DNA of 64,000 bases, taken from Datura wrightii (taxonomy: Eukaryota > Streptophyta > Magnoliopsida > Solanales > Solanaceae). The stretch is taken from positions 62,526,001 through 62,590,000 of the forward strand of contig JASDFA010000018.1 of NCBI GenBank assembly GCA_035772735.1, read 5' to 3'. Numbering within the stretch: the first letter of the stretch is position 1; every line of letters starts with the position of its first letter. The translations under genes were made by a program, and so were the position numbers. Positions 36,160 through 47,586 of this stretch are shown here, piece after piece. The notes beneath the pieces were generated by a model. It saw only the letters and a program-made list of their open reading frames with translations. It ran no database searches and was not told the DNA's origin.

Positions 36160-36330
36160 CGAAATAACACTCAACGTGTCACGGAGTGCAACGCGGAGCA
36201 CTACCTCCGTGACATGGAGCCATCGCGCCAGTGTTCTGGATTTTTAAAAAAAATCTAGAATAGGCCTCAATGTGTCATGGAGGGTAACGCGGAGGCCCTC
36301 CTCCGTGACACGGAGCCATCGCGCAGGCTC
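36160..36330 (-). promoter_or_regulatory. Internal GC-rich palindromic modules upstream of the env-position ORF, J
   Basis: Two modules resembling those of the LTR U3 lie between the post-pol block and the env-position ORF. They contain CTCCGTGTCACGGAG, GCGATGGCTCC and ACTCCGTGACACGTTG words. Between this and the ORF start at 35339 lies AT-rich leader without a gene. A regulatory role (internal promoter or RNA structure) is inferred from similarity to the LTR modules and from the same position in K. Confidence 0.5.
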
Positions 36331-36552
36331 ACTGTAATGTTCCAATTTTTATTTTCTCACCTCAATTTTTTTCGTTTGCGCTTCTTTGCATTTTTGCCCT
36401 CCGTTCCACCTGAAAATCATTTCACCACAAGAAATTGGTTAGAATTCGTGGGTTTCAACGCAAATTTTTTTTTATTTTTATTTTTCTTTGTTTTTCTCTT
36501 TTATATATATATTTTTTTCAAATAGTTCTACTCGTCTATTACAACACATTCA

Positions 36553-36600
36553 CGAGTTGCCTCCCGTGCAGCGCCTGATTTACTGTCGTGGCTCGACGTC
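36553..36600 (-). other. Conserved post-pol block, element J copy
   Basis: In element sense GACGTCGAGCCACGACAG, then AGGCGCTGCACGGGAGG and CAACTCG. It lies just after the integrase end at 36609. Confidence 0.8.
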
Positions 36601-36608
36601 ATTCATTC

Positions 36609-37986
36609 TCAATCATCCTTTAGAGTGATGGAAGTCTTCTCTCGAATGACGTCCTCACCCCAATAATGCTTATATCGTTGCCCATTTACTAAAAATGTGG
36701 CACTTCTATCTTCTTGCCACAACTCCACTGCCCCGTGTGGGGTCATTCTCACCACTTCAAACGGCCGTGACCATTTGGACCGCAATTTTCCTGGAAAAAG
36801 CTTCAATCTAGAATTAAATAGCAACACCTTCTGCCCCGGATCAAAGATCCGATGCACCATATGCCTATCGTGCCACCTCTTCGTTTTCTCCTTGTAGCAT
36901 TTGGCACTTTCATAAGCATGCCATCGAAACTCATCAAGATCGCTGAGTTGCATCAGCCTATTCTTCCCTGCTAGCTCTGGGTCCACGTTCAACTTTCTCA
37001 CGGCCTAAAAAACTCGATGTTCGAGCTCCACAGGCAGATGACACGCCTTTCCGTAGACCAATCTGTACGGAGAAGTCCCAATGGGTGTCTTGTACGCAGT
37101 TCTATAAGCCCACAACACATTGTCGAGTTTGCTTGACCAATCAATTCATTGTGCATTCACTGTCTTTTGTAGAATCTGCTTTATCTCTCTGTTCGACACC
37201 TCCACTTGCCCACTAGTTTGGGGATGATACGTTGTTTCTACCTTGTGGCGCACCCCATACTTAGCTAGTAAATTCTTAAAACTAGCATTTAGAAAATGAG
37301 CCCCTCCATCACTGATAATGGCTCGGGGTGTCCCTAACCTGGTGAAAATATGCTTTTTCACAAATTTTGTTACCACCTTGTTGTCCTTCCTGGGGCAAGC
37401 TATTGCTTCGACCCACTTGGATACATAACAATGGCTACCAAGATGTAACAATTACCAATTGATAGTGGGAACGGGCCCATGAAATCTATTCCCCATACAT
37501 CAAAGATCTCTGCTTCTAATATCTGCTGCAGTGGCATCTCCTGCCTTCTACCAATTGTGCTTGTTCTTTGACATCTATCACACATTTTTACATATGCTAT
37601 AGAGTTTCTAAACAGTGTAGGCCAAAAGAAACTTTACTATAGCACCTTGTGCGCTGTCCGCTCGCCTTTGTGGTGCCCTCCATACAATGATGAGTGACAA
37701 CTCCTCAATACTTCTGCAATCTGGCTCTCTGGAATGCATCTTCTCATCACTTGATCCGGTCCCTGCTTAAACAAGTACGGCTCATCCCAAATGTAATACC
37801 TGCAATCATGTCTTAACTTCTTTCTTTGCTGAGTCGTAGCCTCCAGTGGATAGACTCCACTCACCAGCAAATTCATAATGTCTGCATACCAAGGGATTTG
37901 AGCTTCCCTTATTGCCAAGAGCTGCTCATCCGGGAACTCTTCCTTGATGTTGTCACCTTCCTTCACATGCAATCGGCTTTCCAATC
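36609..37986 (-). pseudogene. Integrase of element J
   Basis: Three pieces: 37637-37984 (N-terminal; PWYADIMNLLVSG, CHSSLYGGHHKGERTAHKVL), 37400-37585 (CDRCQRTSTIGRRQEMPLQ, FDVWGIDFMGPF) and 37146-37451 (YVSKWVEAIA, TPRAIISDGGAHFLN, TSGQVEVSNREI), then 36609-37001 (C-terminal; FRWHAYESAKCYKEKTKRWH, WSRPFEVVRMTPHGAVELW). The zinc-binding His and Cys and the catalytic Asp, Asp and Glu (WGID, SDGG, QVEV) are all present. A frameshift near 37430, a TGA at about 37144 (from CGA) and a TAG at 37005-37007 break it. That TAG is in the same position in K. Confidence 0.85.
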
Positions 37987-38569
37987 ACGATAGGTGATCT
38001 GCCACTTGATTCTCGCTCCCCTTTTTGTCCCGAATCTCTAGGTCAAACTATTGTAACAACAATATCCATGTGATCAGCCTGGGCTTTGCATCCTTCTTAT
38101 TAAACAGACACCGAATCGCTACATGATCAGTATACACCACTACTTTAGAACCCACCAAGTAGGACCTGAATTTATCAAACACGAACACCAATGCTAGCAT
38201 CTCCTTTTCTGTGACTGTATACTTGACTTGGGTTGCGTCAAGTATTTTGCTTGCATAATGAATGGAATGAAAAATTTTATTCCTCCACTGCCCCAATACA
38301 GCTCCTACAGCCACATCACTTGCATCACACATTAATTCAAACGGTTGCTCCCAATCTGGAGAAATGAGAATAGGTGCTTCTATCAACTTTTGTTTCAACT
38401 CCTCGAATGCTTCAACACAATCCTCATCAAACTCGAACTTCACCTCTTTTTTGAGCAACCGGCATATCGGTCTAGAAATTTTAGAGAAGTTCTTGATGAA
38501 TCATCTGTAGAACCCTGCATGACCGAGAAATCTGCGAACACCCTTCAGTGACACAAGTTGTGGTAGCTT
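37987..38569 (-). pseudogene. RNase H of element J
   Basis: The open piece 38048-38458 has APILISPDWEQPFELMCDAS, HSIHYASKILDATQVKYTVT, EKEMLALVFVFDKF and KVVVYTDHVAIRCLFNKKDA. The catalytic acids (CDAS, EKEM, YTDH) are visible. Stops occur at 38049 (LLQ*FDLE), in FYR*FIKN near 38500 (AGA TGA) and at LSR->TGA near 37987. The last fits a CGA to TGA change. Confidence 0.8.
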
Positions 38570-40140
38570 TTAAATCACATCGGTCTTTGCACGATCGACT
38601 TCCAACCCCTTGCAGGACACCTTATGGTCAAGGACGATACCCTCCTTGACTAAAAAATGACATTTCTCCCAGTTGAGTACAAGGTTGGAGTCTTCACATC
38701 GAGCTAGCACCCGGTCAAGATTCTGCAAACATGTAGCAAATGAATTACCGAAAACAGAAAAATCATCCATAAATACCTCGATGAAATCTTCCATCATATC
38801 GTGAAAGATTGCTATGATGCGTCTCTGGAATGTGGCGGGTGCATTGCATAGACCAAATGGCATCCGCCTGAAAGCATATGTCCCATAAGGACATGTGAAA
38901 GTGGTCTTCTCCTGGTCCTCCGGTGCTATTGGTATTTGGTTATAACCATAATATCCATCAAGGAAACAATAATATTCTTGACCTGCCAAACTGTCCAATA
39001 TCCAATCAATAAATAGGATAGGATAATGATCTTTCCTCGTGGCCTCATTGAGCTTTCTGTAGTCCATGCAAATTCGCCAGCCTGTGACTGTGCGTGTAGG
39101 AATCATCTCATTCTTCTCGTTGGTGACCACGGTCATCCCTCCTTTCTTTGGGACACACTGAACGGGACTGACCCATTCACTGTCTGAAATGGGATAGACC
39201 ACACCTGCATCAAGCCACTTGATCACTTCCTTCCTAACTACATCCTTCATCACCGGATTCAACATCCGTTGATGTTGTATAGTTGGCTTTGCTCCTTCCT
39301 CCATAAAAATTCTTTGTGTGCAAAAGGCTGGATTTATTCCCCTAATGTCTGAAATTTGCCACCCCATTACTTTCTTCCTCCTCTTGAGAACCACCAATGC
39401 ATCCTTTACCTGTGCCTCCGTCAGTTCCGCAGAGATGATGACTAGCAAGGTGTCATCTTCCCCCAAAAATACATACTTCAGATGTCGAGGCAATGTCTTC
39501 AACTCCAGTTTTGGTGCTTCCTCAATTGATGGTTTTGGCAATGGTTCCAAGGACCTCATCAATGGTTGAAAGTCTTGCTTCCTGAGAAACCATTTTGGTT
39601 CGTTCGACATCTGCACCATCTCATACGTATTCCTCTGTCCGAAATGATCGGAGCCCATCAAAGCTCTCTCTAATGGATCTTGAGAATCAACAATCTGAAG
39701 AATTGCTTCCTGGTTTAGCACATTGATTGTTGATAGCTCCTCATAAATGGTCGGAAGCTTCATGGCCTTATACACATCAAACACCTCAACTTTATCATGC
39801 GCTCGCATGGTTAGCTGCCCCGTAGCTACATCAATCAACGCTCGCCCGGTTGCCAAGAAAGGACATCCCAAAATAAATGGGACTTTCACATCCGGCTTAA
39901 AATCCAAGATAATAAAATCTACTGGGAAAATGAGGGAGCCCACTTGCACTAGCACATCCTCCACAATACCATCTGGTCTGGCCAAAGAATGGTTTGCTAG
40001 CTGCAAGATCACTGTAGTTGGTCTAGGACTGCCCAGCCCGAACTTGTTGAACACCGATGTTGGCATCAAGTTTATGATCGCTCCCAAATCACATAGTCGC
40101 TAGCTCGGATACGTTGCCCGATTGAGAACTGAATGGTAAA
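38570..40140 (-). pseudogene. Protease and reverse transcriptase of element J
   Basis: The 505-codon open stretch begins just inside the protease (DLGAIINLMPTSVFNKFGLG; the catalytic Asp-Leu-Gly is around 40085-40095, with a TAG a few codons upstream). Protease continues through PFILGCPFLATGRALIDVAT. Reverse transcriptase follows: VIKWLDAGVVYPISDSEWVS, CVPKKGG, WRICMDYRKLNEATRKDHYP, FLDGYYGYNQI, FRRMPFGLCNAPATFQRRII and the catalytic FMDDFSVFG. By eye it is close to the K protein over its full length. The open frame ends DRAKTDVI with a stop at 38570-38572. Confidence 0.88.
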
Positions 40141-40320
40141 GCTCCCAGGGTCCTTGAGCTTTGTCGGCAACCTGCTCTGTATCCGGGAAGTTCACTCCTC
40201 AGTAAGCGCCACTGTAGCATACTCCGTCAATCTGCTTTTGTTTGCTACGATGTCCTTAATATACTTTGCATATTTCGGCACTCCCTGCAAAACATCAACC
40301 AAAGGTAAATTAATGTGTAC
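40141..40320 (-). pseudogene. gag-pol linker of element J
   Basis: Corresponds to K residues QVHVNLPLVDVLQGVPKYAK to IQNRLPTKLKDPGSF. Readable in pieces but with a stop at about 40321 (LK*VHINLPLVD). It connects gag to protease in a single polyprotein frame. Confidence 0.65.
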
Positions 40321-42000
40321 CTATTTCAGTACCTCAATGAACTTCTTAAAGCAAGCTTCTTCCTTGTGCTTCTTTAATCTTTGAGGGAACGGGGGTGGTG
40401 GTCTTTCTGCTTCAGCTGCCTTTTCCTTCCCCCTCTCATCATCATGTTCCCCTTCTTTTTCCACTGCTCCTGATTGTTGAGGTGGTCTTTCTGGTTCCAC
40501 CTCCTTGAGTTGTAGTCCACTCCTTGTGGTCACTGCATTGACCTGCTTGGGGTTTGGGTCAGTGTCACTTGGTAGTCCTCCTTTGGGCCTGGTGTTTTGA
40601 CCTCCAGCTAATTGTCCAAACTGGTACTCCAACTCCTTTGTATCTAACTGCTGATTTTTCATGTCTGCCGCCAATTTCACATAATCAGCCTGCATTTGTG
40701 CTTGGTTAGCTATAAGTGTTTTAAACATGTCCTCAATGCTATTGGGTGGTGGAAGAGGTGCATTGTTTCCTCTATATTGCGACTGAAAATTCTGATGCCC
40801 CCCTTGATTTCTCTGCACACCCTGATTCGAACTCTGCCCTTGATGGCTATTACTACCACAAGAGAAATTCGGATGATTCCTCCAATTTGAGTTGTAATTG
40901 TTTCCATACTATTGATTATTATTCCTCTGGACGTTCCCAACAAAGTTTACTGACTCTGGATTTGCACCACACCACTCAGTTGAGTGTTCATTACTCCCAC
41001 ATGCTTTACACCATACCTGCTCCACTACATTGACTGGGGCTTGTGCTTGATTCAAGCTCATACTGCTGAAGTGGGTGTTGAGTTAATTTTGCAATGCAGC
41101 TATCTGGGCAGCGATAGCTGTAAAACCATCCACGTCAAAGACTCCTATCGCTTTACTTGTTCCTCCTAATGATGAGTCCGCATTCCACTCCGGATTTCCC
41201 TGTGAAATACGATTTGACAAAGTATAAAGCTCCTCATAAGTCTTTTCTAATGCCTGTCCCCCAGCTGGTGAGTCTAGCAAAATTTTTATATGTGGTTCCA
41301 AACCCTCAATGAGAGTATGCACCAACAAATCATTGGATTGGTGATGGTGAGGACAATCCCTTAACATTGATTTGAACCTTTCCCAAGCTTGATACAGCTT
41401 CTCACCCTCTCTTTGTTTAAAACTTAGAATCTAACTTCTAAGTCTTGTTGTTTTCCCAGATGGAAAGAATCGTATCAAAAACTTTCTTGCAAGATCATTC
41501 CAAGTGGTGATAGAGTTAGCTGGTTCAGATTTCAACCACCTCTTTGCTTCCCCTAATAATGAAAAGGGGAATAATGTAAGCCTCAGTTAATCAGATGATA
41601 CTCCAGCGGGGATGTAAGTGTCACTTATCTCCAAAAAGTTTTGGAGATGTTGTTTTTGGATCTTCATGAGGAAGACCTGTGAATTGCCCGCTGGTGTGCA
41701 ACAACTGCACCATGTTCTGTTTAAGCTCAAACCTCCCTCCTGACTCTTGTCTGCGAATACTAGATGTAACATTGTTTGCATGTGGGATTGCACTTCGCGA
41801 ACCGGCCTTGCTGCCATATCCTCATGCACTAAAACTGCCCTCACAAGTGGTGGATTCTGTTGTTGCTCCAAAATTTCCTGTCTTAGCAACTGCAGCTTCT
41901 TCTCTAGAGCTTCCCTTCTTTGACGATGAAATTGTCTCTCCGACTCTATATATGAATCCACCAACTCCTTATCTCTTGCCAGCGTTCAGAAGAATTCAAT
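40321..42000 (-). pseudogene. gag of element J
   Basis: Three open pieces: 41587-41964 (N-terminal; VDSYIESERQFHRQRREALE, QHLQNFLEISDTYIPAGVSS), 41083-41367 (LRDCPHHHQSNDLLVHTLIE, WNADSSLGG, GFTAIAAQIAALQN) and 40321-40818 (QRNQGGHQNFQSQYRG, MFKTLIANQAQMQADYVKLA, RPPPPFPQRLKKHKEEACFK). At about 40975-41016 lies a canonical zinc knuckle, CKACGSNEHSTEWC. No ATG opens the N-terminal piece; upstream is a possible splice acceptor, as in K. Frame changes and stops are at about 41580, 41430 and 41083. Confidence 0.8.
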
Positions 42001-42088
42001 ATCTGCAAGAGATAGGCTAAGATCAAGTTGTCAGCACTTATATAGAATTTGTAAACTACACTAAGAAAGTAAATTTTCCAATTGCCAG

Positions 42089-42106
42089 TCCCTGGCAACT
42101 GCGCCA
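42089..42106 (-). other. Primer binding site, element J
   Basis: In element sense TGGCGCAGTTGCCAGGGA, two changes from the Asp-tRNA complement. It follows LTR end CCGAACA plus AGTTTT. Confidence 0.8.
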
Positions 42107-42112
42107 AAAACT

Positions 42113-43614
42113 TGTTCGGTGTTGTGGTGACTACATGCAAGTGCACGTGGTCGAACAAGTAGTAAAGTGGCTTATTTCAAGCCTAGTATCGATCCCACAG
42201 GGACTGAACTACGGTATTAATTAACTTAAGCGTCAATGAACTCTATCTTTATGAATGCAGACAATCAAATAAATAATGTTTTGGGAGTTAAAGTTTTCTA
42301 CGTGATAAAAATCTAAGTTAAGATTATAATTTGAGTCTGAACAATAGCAATGAGAAAGCTGAGGCTAAAATAAACATGCAAGGAAGCAATTTACCAATTC
42401 AACTCAGCTAATCTTTTCTTCGATTGCTAGTCTAGAATTATTGCCTATGGATTGGATCTTTCGACTCCTATCCAATTTAAGAATCATGAACCTTAATCTA
42501 CATTTCTGTGATAAAAGAATTTCATGCTCCAGCCATACATAACCGATTCCTTAATTGACTAATAAGACTTTCAGATATATTTCTATTCTAAATGTAAATC
42601 TTTTCTAAAAATTTTTACAGCTAAGAAAAGATCATATCCTACCAATTCACATCTTTCCAATTTCTTTCCTTTTCAAAATCAAAATTGGATTTCTAGATAT
42701 ACATTAACATTGGCCAAACATTAATGCAGTAAAAACAAGAATTGATAGAACAACCATTGAAGAAAAGATGAAAACTAAAATGATCAACAATTACATTCCA
42801 CTATAATTGTTCTTAACCTCAACAAGAAGTGAATTTAGCCACTCATTTGTGAATTAAACATCATCAAATAAGTAGAATTCATACAAACAATTGAGATTAA
42901 AGAGAAAGAGAAGAGAAGAACCCTAGAATTTTCGTCTTCTCAACTGCATGTAACCCACGTTCTTGCTCAACCAAGTCAGAATGTTTAAAATAAAACCTAA
43001 GTGTGCCATTTATACTCTTGAGAATTTTTCCCGGAATAACAAGCAACGTGGCACGGAGTGTATCGCGGAGCACTCCTTCCATGCCATAGGGGTATCGCAG
43101 ACCCTCAATGGAAGTCGGCTACCAGGAAAATGCACCTCAACGTGGCAAGGCTTGCATCGCGGAGCACTGCCTCCGTTCCACGGTGCTATCGCGCACCTTC
43201 ACTGGAACTTGAGATTCCAGGTAATTACACTCAATGTGACACGGAGTGCATCGCGGAGCACTGCCTCCGTGTCACGGAGGTAACGCGAGCCTCCACTGGA
43301 ATTTGGAAAAATTAATTCATCCGAGGTAGAATGCCTCCGCGATGGCAGCGTGACACGGCTCCATCGCGGAGCCCTTATTTTTGCTGCTCTCCCTTGTCAT
43401 TTTCCACTCCTTGTTTCCAAGTCCATTCCCGATCTTCACCAACATGTATGTTAGCTTCCGAAAATTTTCTTTTACCCGCAAAACAACACTACTCATGTTG
43501 GTTAGTATAAATTCACATTTAACCAAAAATCACATGAGAATATACATAACGATAGATAAATAAGAAAATGAAGCATTTGAGTATCACTTGGGCATGCAAT
43601 TCTGCCCAAGATCA
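42113..43614 (-). repeat. 5' LTR of element J (1502 bp)
   Basis: Plus-orientation ends TGTTCGGTG and AAGATCA. Terminal hairpin: CTTGGGCA (43587-43594) and TGCCCAAG (43603-43610) around an 8-base loop. GC palindromic modules at 43045-43375. The short ORFs reported here are in those modules. Confidence 0.92.
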
Positions 43615-43619
43615 GGAAG

Positions 43620-44251
43620 TTACTTAATCTTTCTTATGAGAAATCACTACTAAGATGGAGTATATCTTTATCTCAAAATAGTTCCAAACACGCAGCAACA
43701 ACACTGCCAAAATGAAGCTACAACGCAGCAACAACTTCACCATAACGTTGCCTTCACTTCCATCAACTTTTTCTTGAGTTTTGATGGTGTTTGCTTGAGG
43801 GATTTCTCTTGGTTTCTTAGGCTTTTTCTATTGAAAAAGAGAGAGGATTTTAGAAGGTAAGAAAGCATCTCAAATCTAGAAAAGTTTAAAATGATCTCAC
43901 AGCACAAAACTTAAAAGATAAAGGTGTTTGGGCGGTGGCCACATTATTGCCCGATAGTGCAACCATAAAATGCATATAACAATTTACTCCGAACTCTGAT
44001 TTATGAGTTGTTTGATATTCTGAAAACTATATTTAAATACCTTTAATTTGATAGGTTGTATGATTTCTAACTCATTGTATATCGGGAGATATAGTCATTT
44101 AAATTTGACCCTTACTTATGAACTTCAGATACTCTTCGTTCTTACCTTTGAATATGTTTCCCTCCTCACCTATAATCAATATACAACCCATACTTCCGTT
44201 AACATGATATACAAACATCAGATAATCACAAAAAAATTCCAAGGTGTAACA
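43620..44251. repeat. Solo LTR I, right piece
   Basis: Continues LTR I after J, ends GGTGTAACA at 44251 and is followed by CTTGC. I see no gene. The overlapping small ORFs (44048-44440) cross the boundary into H and are spurious. Confidence 0.8.
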
Positions 44252-44256
44252 CTTGC

Positions 44257-44572
44257 GCCGCCCATAGCATCGAAATGCCGGTGCTGGGTGCCTCTTGTTG
44301 CGCCGAAATGGTTGTGCGGTGCGCAAGCTATAGCATATCTATGTATGTACTTTGCCAACTTCTATATATTCATCTCGTCAACCCCGTTTTTCCATTCTTG
44401 CAATTTTATGCCTCAAACAAGCCCAAAATCATCACTTTAAGCCCTGAAAGTATCTAATCATGTGCATTAGCTCTTTTTCACAAATATATCATAAAATACA
44501 TATAAAAACACATAAGTTTTTCTTAAAAATAGAAAAGTATGGGAAAAATATGGCTAATAAGTGCGTAAATAC
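44257..44572 (-). repeat. 5' LTR of H, middle piece
   Basis: Resumes the H LTR (GCCGCCCATAGCATCG) and aligns with 23970-24305 of the 3' LTR, apart from a gap. It ends with AATAC (44568-44572), the left copy of the K target duplication. Confidence 0.88.
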
Positions 44573-45997
44573 TGATCTTGGGCAGATTTATATGCCCAAG
44601 TGATACTCAAAAGTATCATTTTTGCCTTGTTTATCTAGCAATGTGTATACATTTTCATGTAATTGGGAATAAAATGTGAATTTATGCTAACCAACATGAT
44701 TAGCATTGTTTTGCAGGAAAAATGTGATTTCGAGAAGCTAAAATGCATGTTGGATGATATCGGAGTTGGACTCGGATACGAGCAAGGAAAAAGGCATTGG
44801 ACAGCATGAATTAGAAGAGGGGCTCCGCGATGGATCCGTGTCACGCTGCCATCGCGGAGGCATTCTGCCTGGAGGGTGAAAATTCACCAAATTTCCAGTG
44901 GAGGTCCGCGTTTGCTCCGTGGCACGGAGCTAGTGCTCCGCGATGCACGCCGTGCCACGTTGAGCTTGAATTCCCGGACCCCCAGTTCCAGTGAGGGTCC
45001 GCGTTCATGGTGTGTCACGGAGGCAGTGCTCTGCGATGCACTCCGTGACACGTTGCTCATTATTCCGGGAAAAATTCCCAGCAGTATAAATAGAACACTT
45101 AAGTTTATTTTTCAGAATTAAGACTTGGTGGAGCAAGGACGTGGGTTACAGGCAGTTGAGGGACGAAAAGTTTAGGGTTTTTTCTCTCTTTCTTTCTTCT
45201 CTAATTCAATTGCTTGTATGATTAACACTCGTTTTATGATGATTAATCCACAAATGAGTGGCTAATTCCCTTCCTTGCTGAGGTTATGAACAATTGTGAT
45301 GAAATTTGATTATTAATTATCTGGTTTTTCATCTTTTCTTCCATGTTGTTCTATTAATTCTTGTTCTTACTGCATTGGTGTGTGGCCTACATTAATGTAC
45401 ATCTAAAAAGTCCGATTTCACTCGAGAGAGCACGAAATTGGAAAGTTGTGAATTAATAGGATATTATTCTTTACTTGATTTGGGAAAATTGGGTTTTGAT
45501 GTGCTTTCAGGATAGAAATATACCTGAAAGTCGTATTAGTCAATTTAGGAACCGAAATTGTATGGCTAGAACATGAATTGCATTTGATCATAGAAATGTA
45601 GACGGATGGTTCATGATTCTTAAGTGAGGTTAAACACGAGAGTTTTAATCTCTTGGCAAATGTTCTTGGCTAGCAATAGGAAGAAAAGATTAACCAATTT
45701 ATGATGATAATCAGTTTCATTACATGTTCGTTTAACGTTAGCATGCTCTTATCCATAGTTCAGATTCAAAGTAGATAATTGTTCTTAGTTTTAACATAAG
45801 ATTTATAAAACAAATTATTAACTTTTTGGTTACGTTGTTCTCAGCATACTTAGAAGTAAAAATATAGTATACTTGAGTAAATTGCACTTAACCCAAGTCT
45901 CTGTGGGATCGATACTTGGCTTACTAAAGCCACTTACTACTTGTTCGACCACGTGCACTTGCGTGTCGTTTTATATACCCATATAACACACTGAATA
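44573..45997 (+). repeat. 5' LTR of element K (1425 bp)
   Basis: Starts TGATCTTGGGCA and ends TGAATA (the other LTR has CGAACA, so the terminal CA is mutated). Terminal hairpin CTTGGGCA (44577-44584) and TGCCCAAG (44593-44600). GC palindromic modules at 44819-45057 include CTCCGCGATGG with CCATCGCGGAG. TATA box at 45085. Confidence 0.95.
45085..45092 (+). promoter_or_regulatory. TATA box of the K 5' LTR
   Basis: TATAAATA, some 25 bases after the last palindromic module. Identical site in the 3' LTR at 56454-56461. The likely promoter of the genomic RNA. Confidence 0.7.
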
Positions 45998-46003
45998 AGT
46001 TTT

Positions 46004-46021
46004 TGGCGCCGTTGCCGGGGA
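46004..46021 (+). other. Primer binding site, element K
   Basis: TGGCGCCGTTGCCGGGGA, an exact complement of the plant Asp-tRNA 3' end as I know it. It lies 6 bases after the LTR. Confidence 0.9.
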
Positions 46022-46117
46022 CTTGGCAATTGGTGAATTTGTTTTAAGTGTTAATTTACTGTATTTTTATTTTTTTTCTTAAGTGTTGACAACTTGGTCT
46101 TAGCCTGTATTTTGCAG

Positions 46118-47586
46118 AATTAATTGCTGTGAACACTGGCAAGAGACAAAGAGCTGGTGGAATCTTATATAGAGCCAGAACGTTTATTTCACAGTAAACG
46201 GAGAGAAGCTCTATAAAGAAAGTTGCAGTTGCTCAGACAGACGATTATGGAGCAACAACAAAATCCACTGGTAGTAAGGGCAGTGTTAGTGCCCGAAGAA
46301 GCAGCAGCACGGCCGGTTCGCGAGGTGGCAATCCCACATGCAAATAATGTTACATCAAGTATCCGCAAACCAGAGCCGGGAGGGAGATTTGAACTTAAAC
46401 AAAATATGGTGCAATTGTTGCACACAAGCGGGCAATTTACCGGTCTCCCTCATGAAGATCCACAACAGCATCTCCAAAATTTTTTGGAGATAAGTGACAC
46501 TTACATACCCGCTGGAGTGTCACCAGACTATGTTCGGCTTACATTATTTCCGTTCTCATTACTAGGAGAAGCCAAGAGGTGGTTGAAAGCTGAGCCACCA
46601 AATTCTATTTCAACGTGGGATGATCTTGCATGGAAGTTCTTGATAAGATTTTTTCCCTCTGGTAAATCAACAAGACTTAGAAGTCAAATTCTAAGTTTCA
46701 ACAGAGAGAGGGAGAAAATTTATATCAAGCCTGGGAGAGATTTAAATCCATATTGCGGGACTGTCCTCATCATCATCAGTCTAATGAGGTGTTGGTGCAC
46801 ACATTTATTGAGGGTTTGGAACCCCACACCAATATATTGCTAGATTCAGCAGCTGGAGGGCAAGCGCTGGAAAAGACTTATGAGGAGCTGTATACCTTGT
46901 TGAACCGGATTTCACAGGGCAATCCAGAATGGAATGCTGATTCATCACGAGGTGGGACAAGGAAAGCAGCAGGAGTGCTTGAAGTGGATGGATTTACAGC
47001 TATCGCTGCACAGATAGCTGCATTGCAAAATCAATTGAACAACCACTTCAGCAACATGACTTTGAACCAGCCTCAAGCTCTAGTTAATGCAGTCCAACAA
47101 CAGATGTGGTGTGAAGTGTGTGGAAGTAGTGAGCACTCAGCTGAGTGCTGTGGAGCCAATCCTGACTCGGTAAACTTTGTGGGTAATGCACAAAGAAATC
47201 ACCAGCAGTATGGTAGTAGCTACAATTCAAGTTGGAGGAATCATCCTAACTTCTCATGGGGTAGCAACAACCATCAAGGCCAAAGTTCGGGTCAGGGTGT
47301 GCAAAGGAATCAAGGAGGGCAACAGAACTACCAAGCTCAATTCAGAAACAACAATGCACCTCCTCCACCACCATCACCCAGCATTGGGGAGATGTTTAAG
47401 ACCATGATAGCTAACCAAGCTCAATTGCAGGCTGACTATGTGAAATTGGCAGCCGAAGTGAAAAACAATTAGTTAGCTACCAAGGCTCTTGAGTATCAAT
47501 TTGGGCAATTTGCTAGTGCCCAAAATACAAGGCCTAGAGGAGGACTGCCAAGCGACACGGATCCGAATCCCAAGCAGGTAAATGCA
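46118..47586 (+). pseudogene. gag of element K
   Basis: Coding similarity begins near 46138 (ARDKELVESYIEPERLF) without an ATG, just after a splice-acceptor-like ATTTTGCAG ending at 46117; splicing from an upstream start is possible but unproved. TAA at 46214-46216. The piece 46223-46730 holds QHLQNFLEISDTYIPAGVSP and RLTLFPFSLLGEAKRWL. A frameshift near 46730 moves to 46753-47472: LRDCPHHHQSNEVLVHTFIE, NRISQGNPEWNADSS, the canonical knuckle CEVCGSSEHSAECC at about 47110-47151, then a Gln/Asn-rich stretch. TAG at 47470-47472 (Gln in J). Gag then continues in the pol frame. Confidence 0.85.

Larger units (their letters stand above)
30840..43614 (-). mobile_element. Element J: near-complete Athila-like retrotransposon
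   Basis: J is bounded by GGAAG (30835-30839 and 43615-43619) inside solo LTR I. Reading leftward: 5' LTR, primer site, gag, protease, reverse transcriptase, RNase H, integrase, post-pol block, GC palindromic modules, env-position ORF, hairpin, 3' non-coding region, polypurine tract and 3' LTR. It is 12.8 kb. Every ORF has stops or frameshifts. It is the same family as K, different subfamily. Confidence 0.95.
27439..44251. mobile_element. Element I: solo LTR of about 4 kb, interrupted by J
   Basis: Starts TGTCACGCCCC at 27439 and ends GGTGTAACA at 44251, flanked by CTTGC on both sides (27434-27438, 44252-44256). Without the nested J and its duplicated GGAAG it is about 4033 bases. No gag or pol is present, so it is best read as a solo LTR of a Ty3/gypsy element with long LTRs. 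Orientation is uncertain: the TGTCACGCCCC end looks like a 5' LTR end on the plus strand, but the element group is not identified. Confidence 0.8.

Noticed and set aside
44819..45057. Repeated short inverted repeats, possible CRISPR-like or MITE array
   Set aside because: Units are irregular, lie in the same LTR place in several elements, and have no unique spacers or own target duplications.
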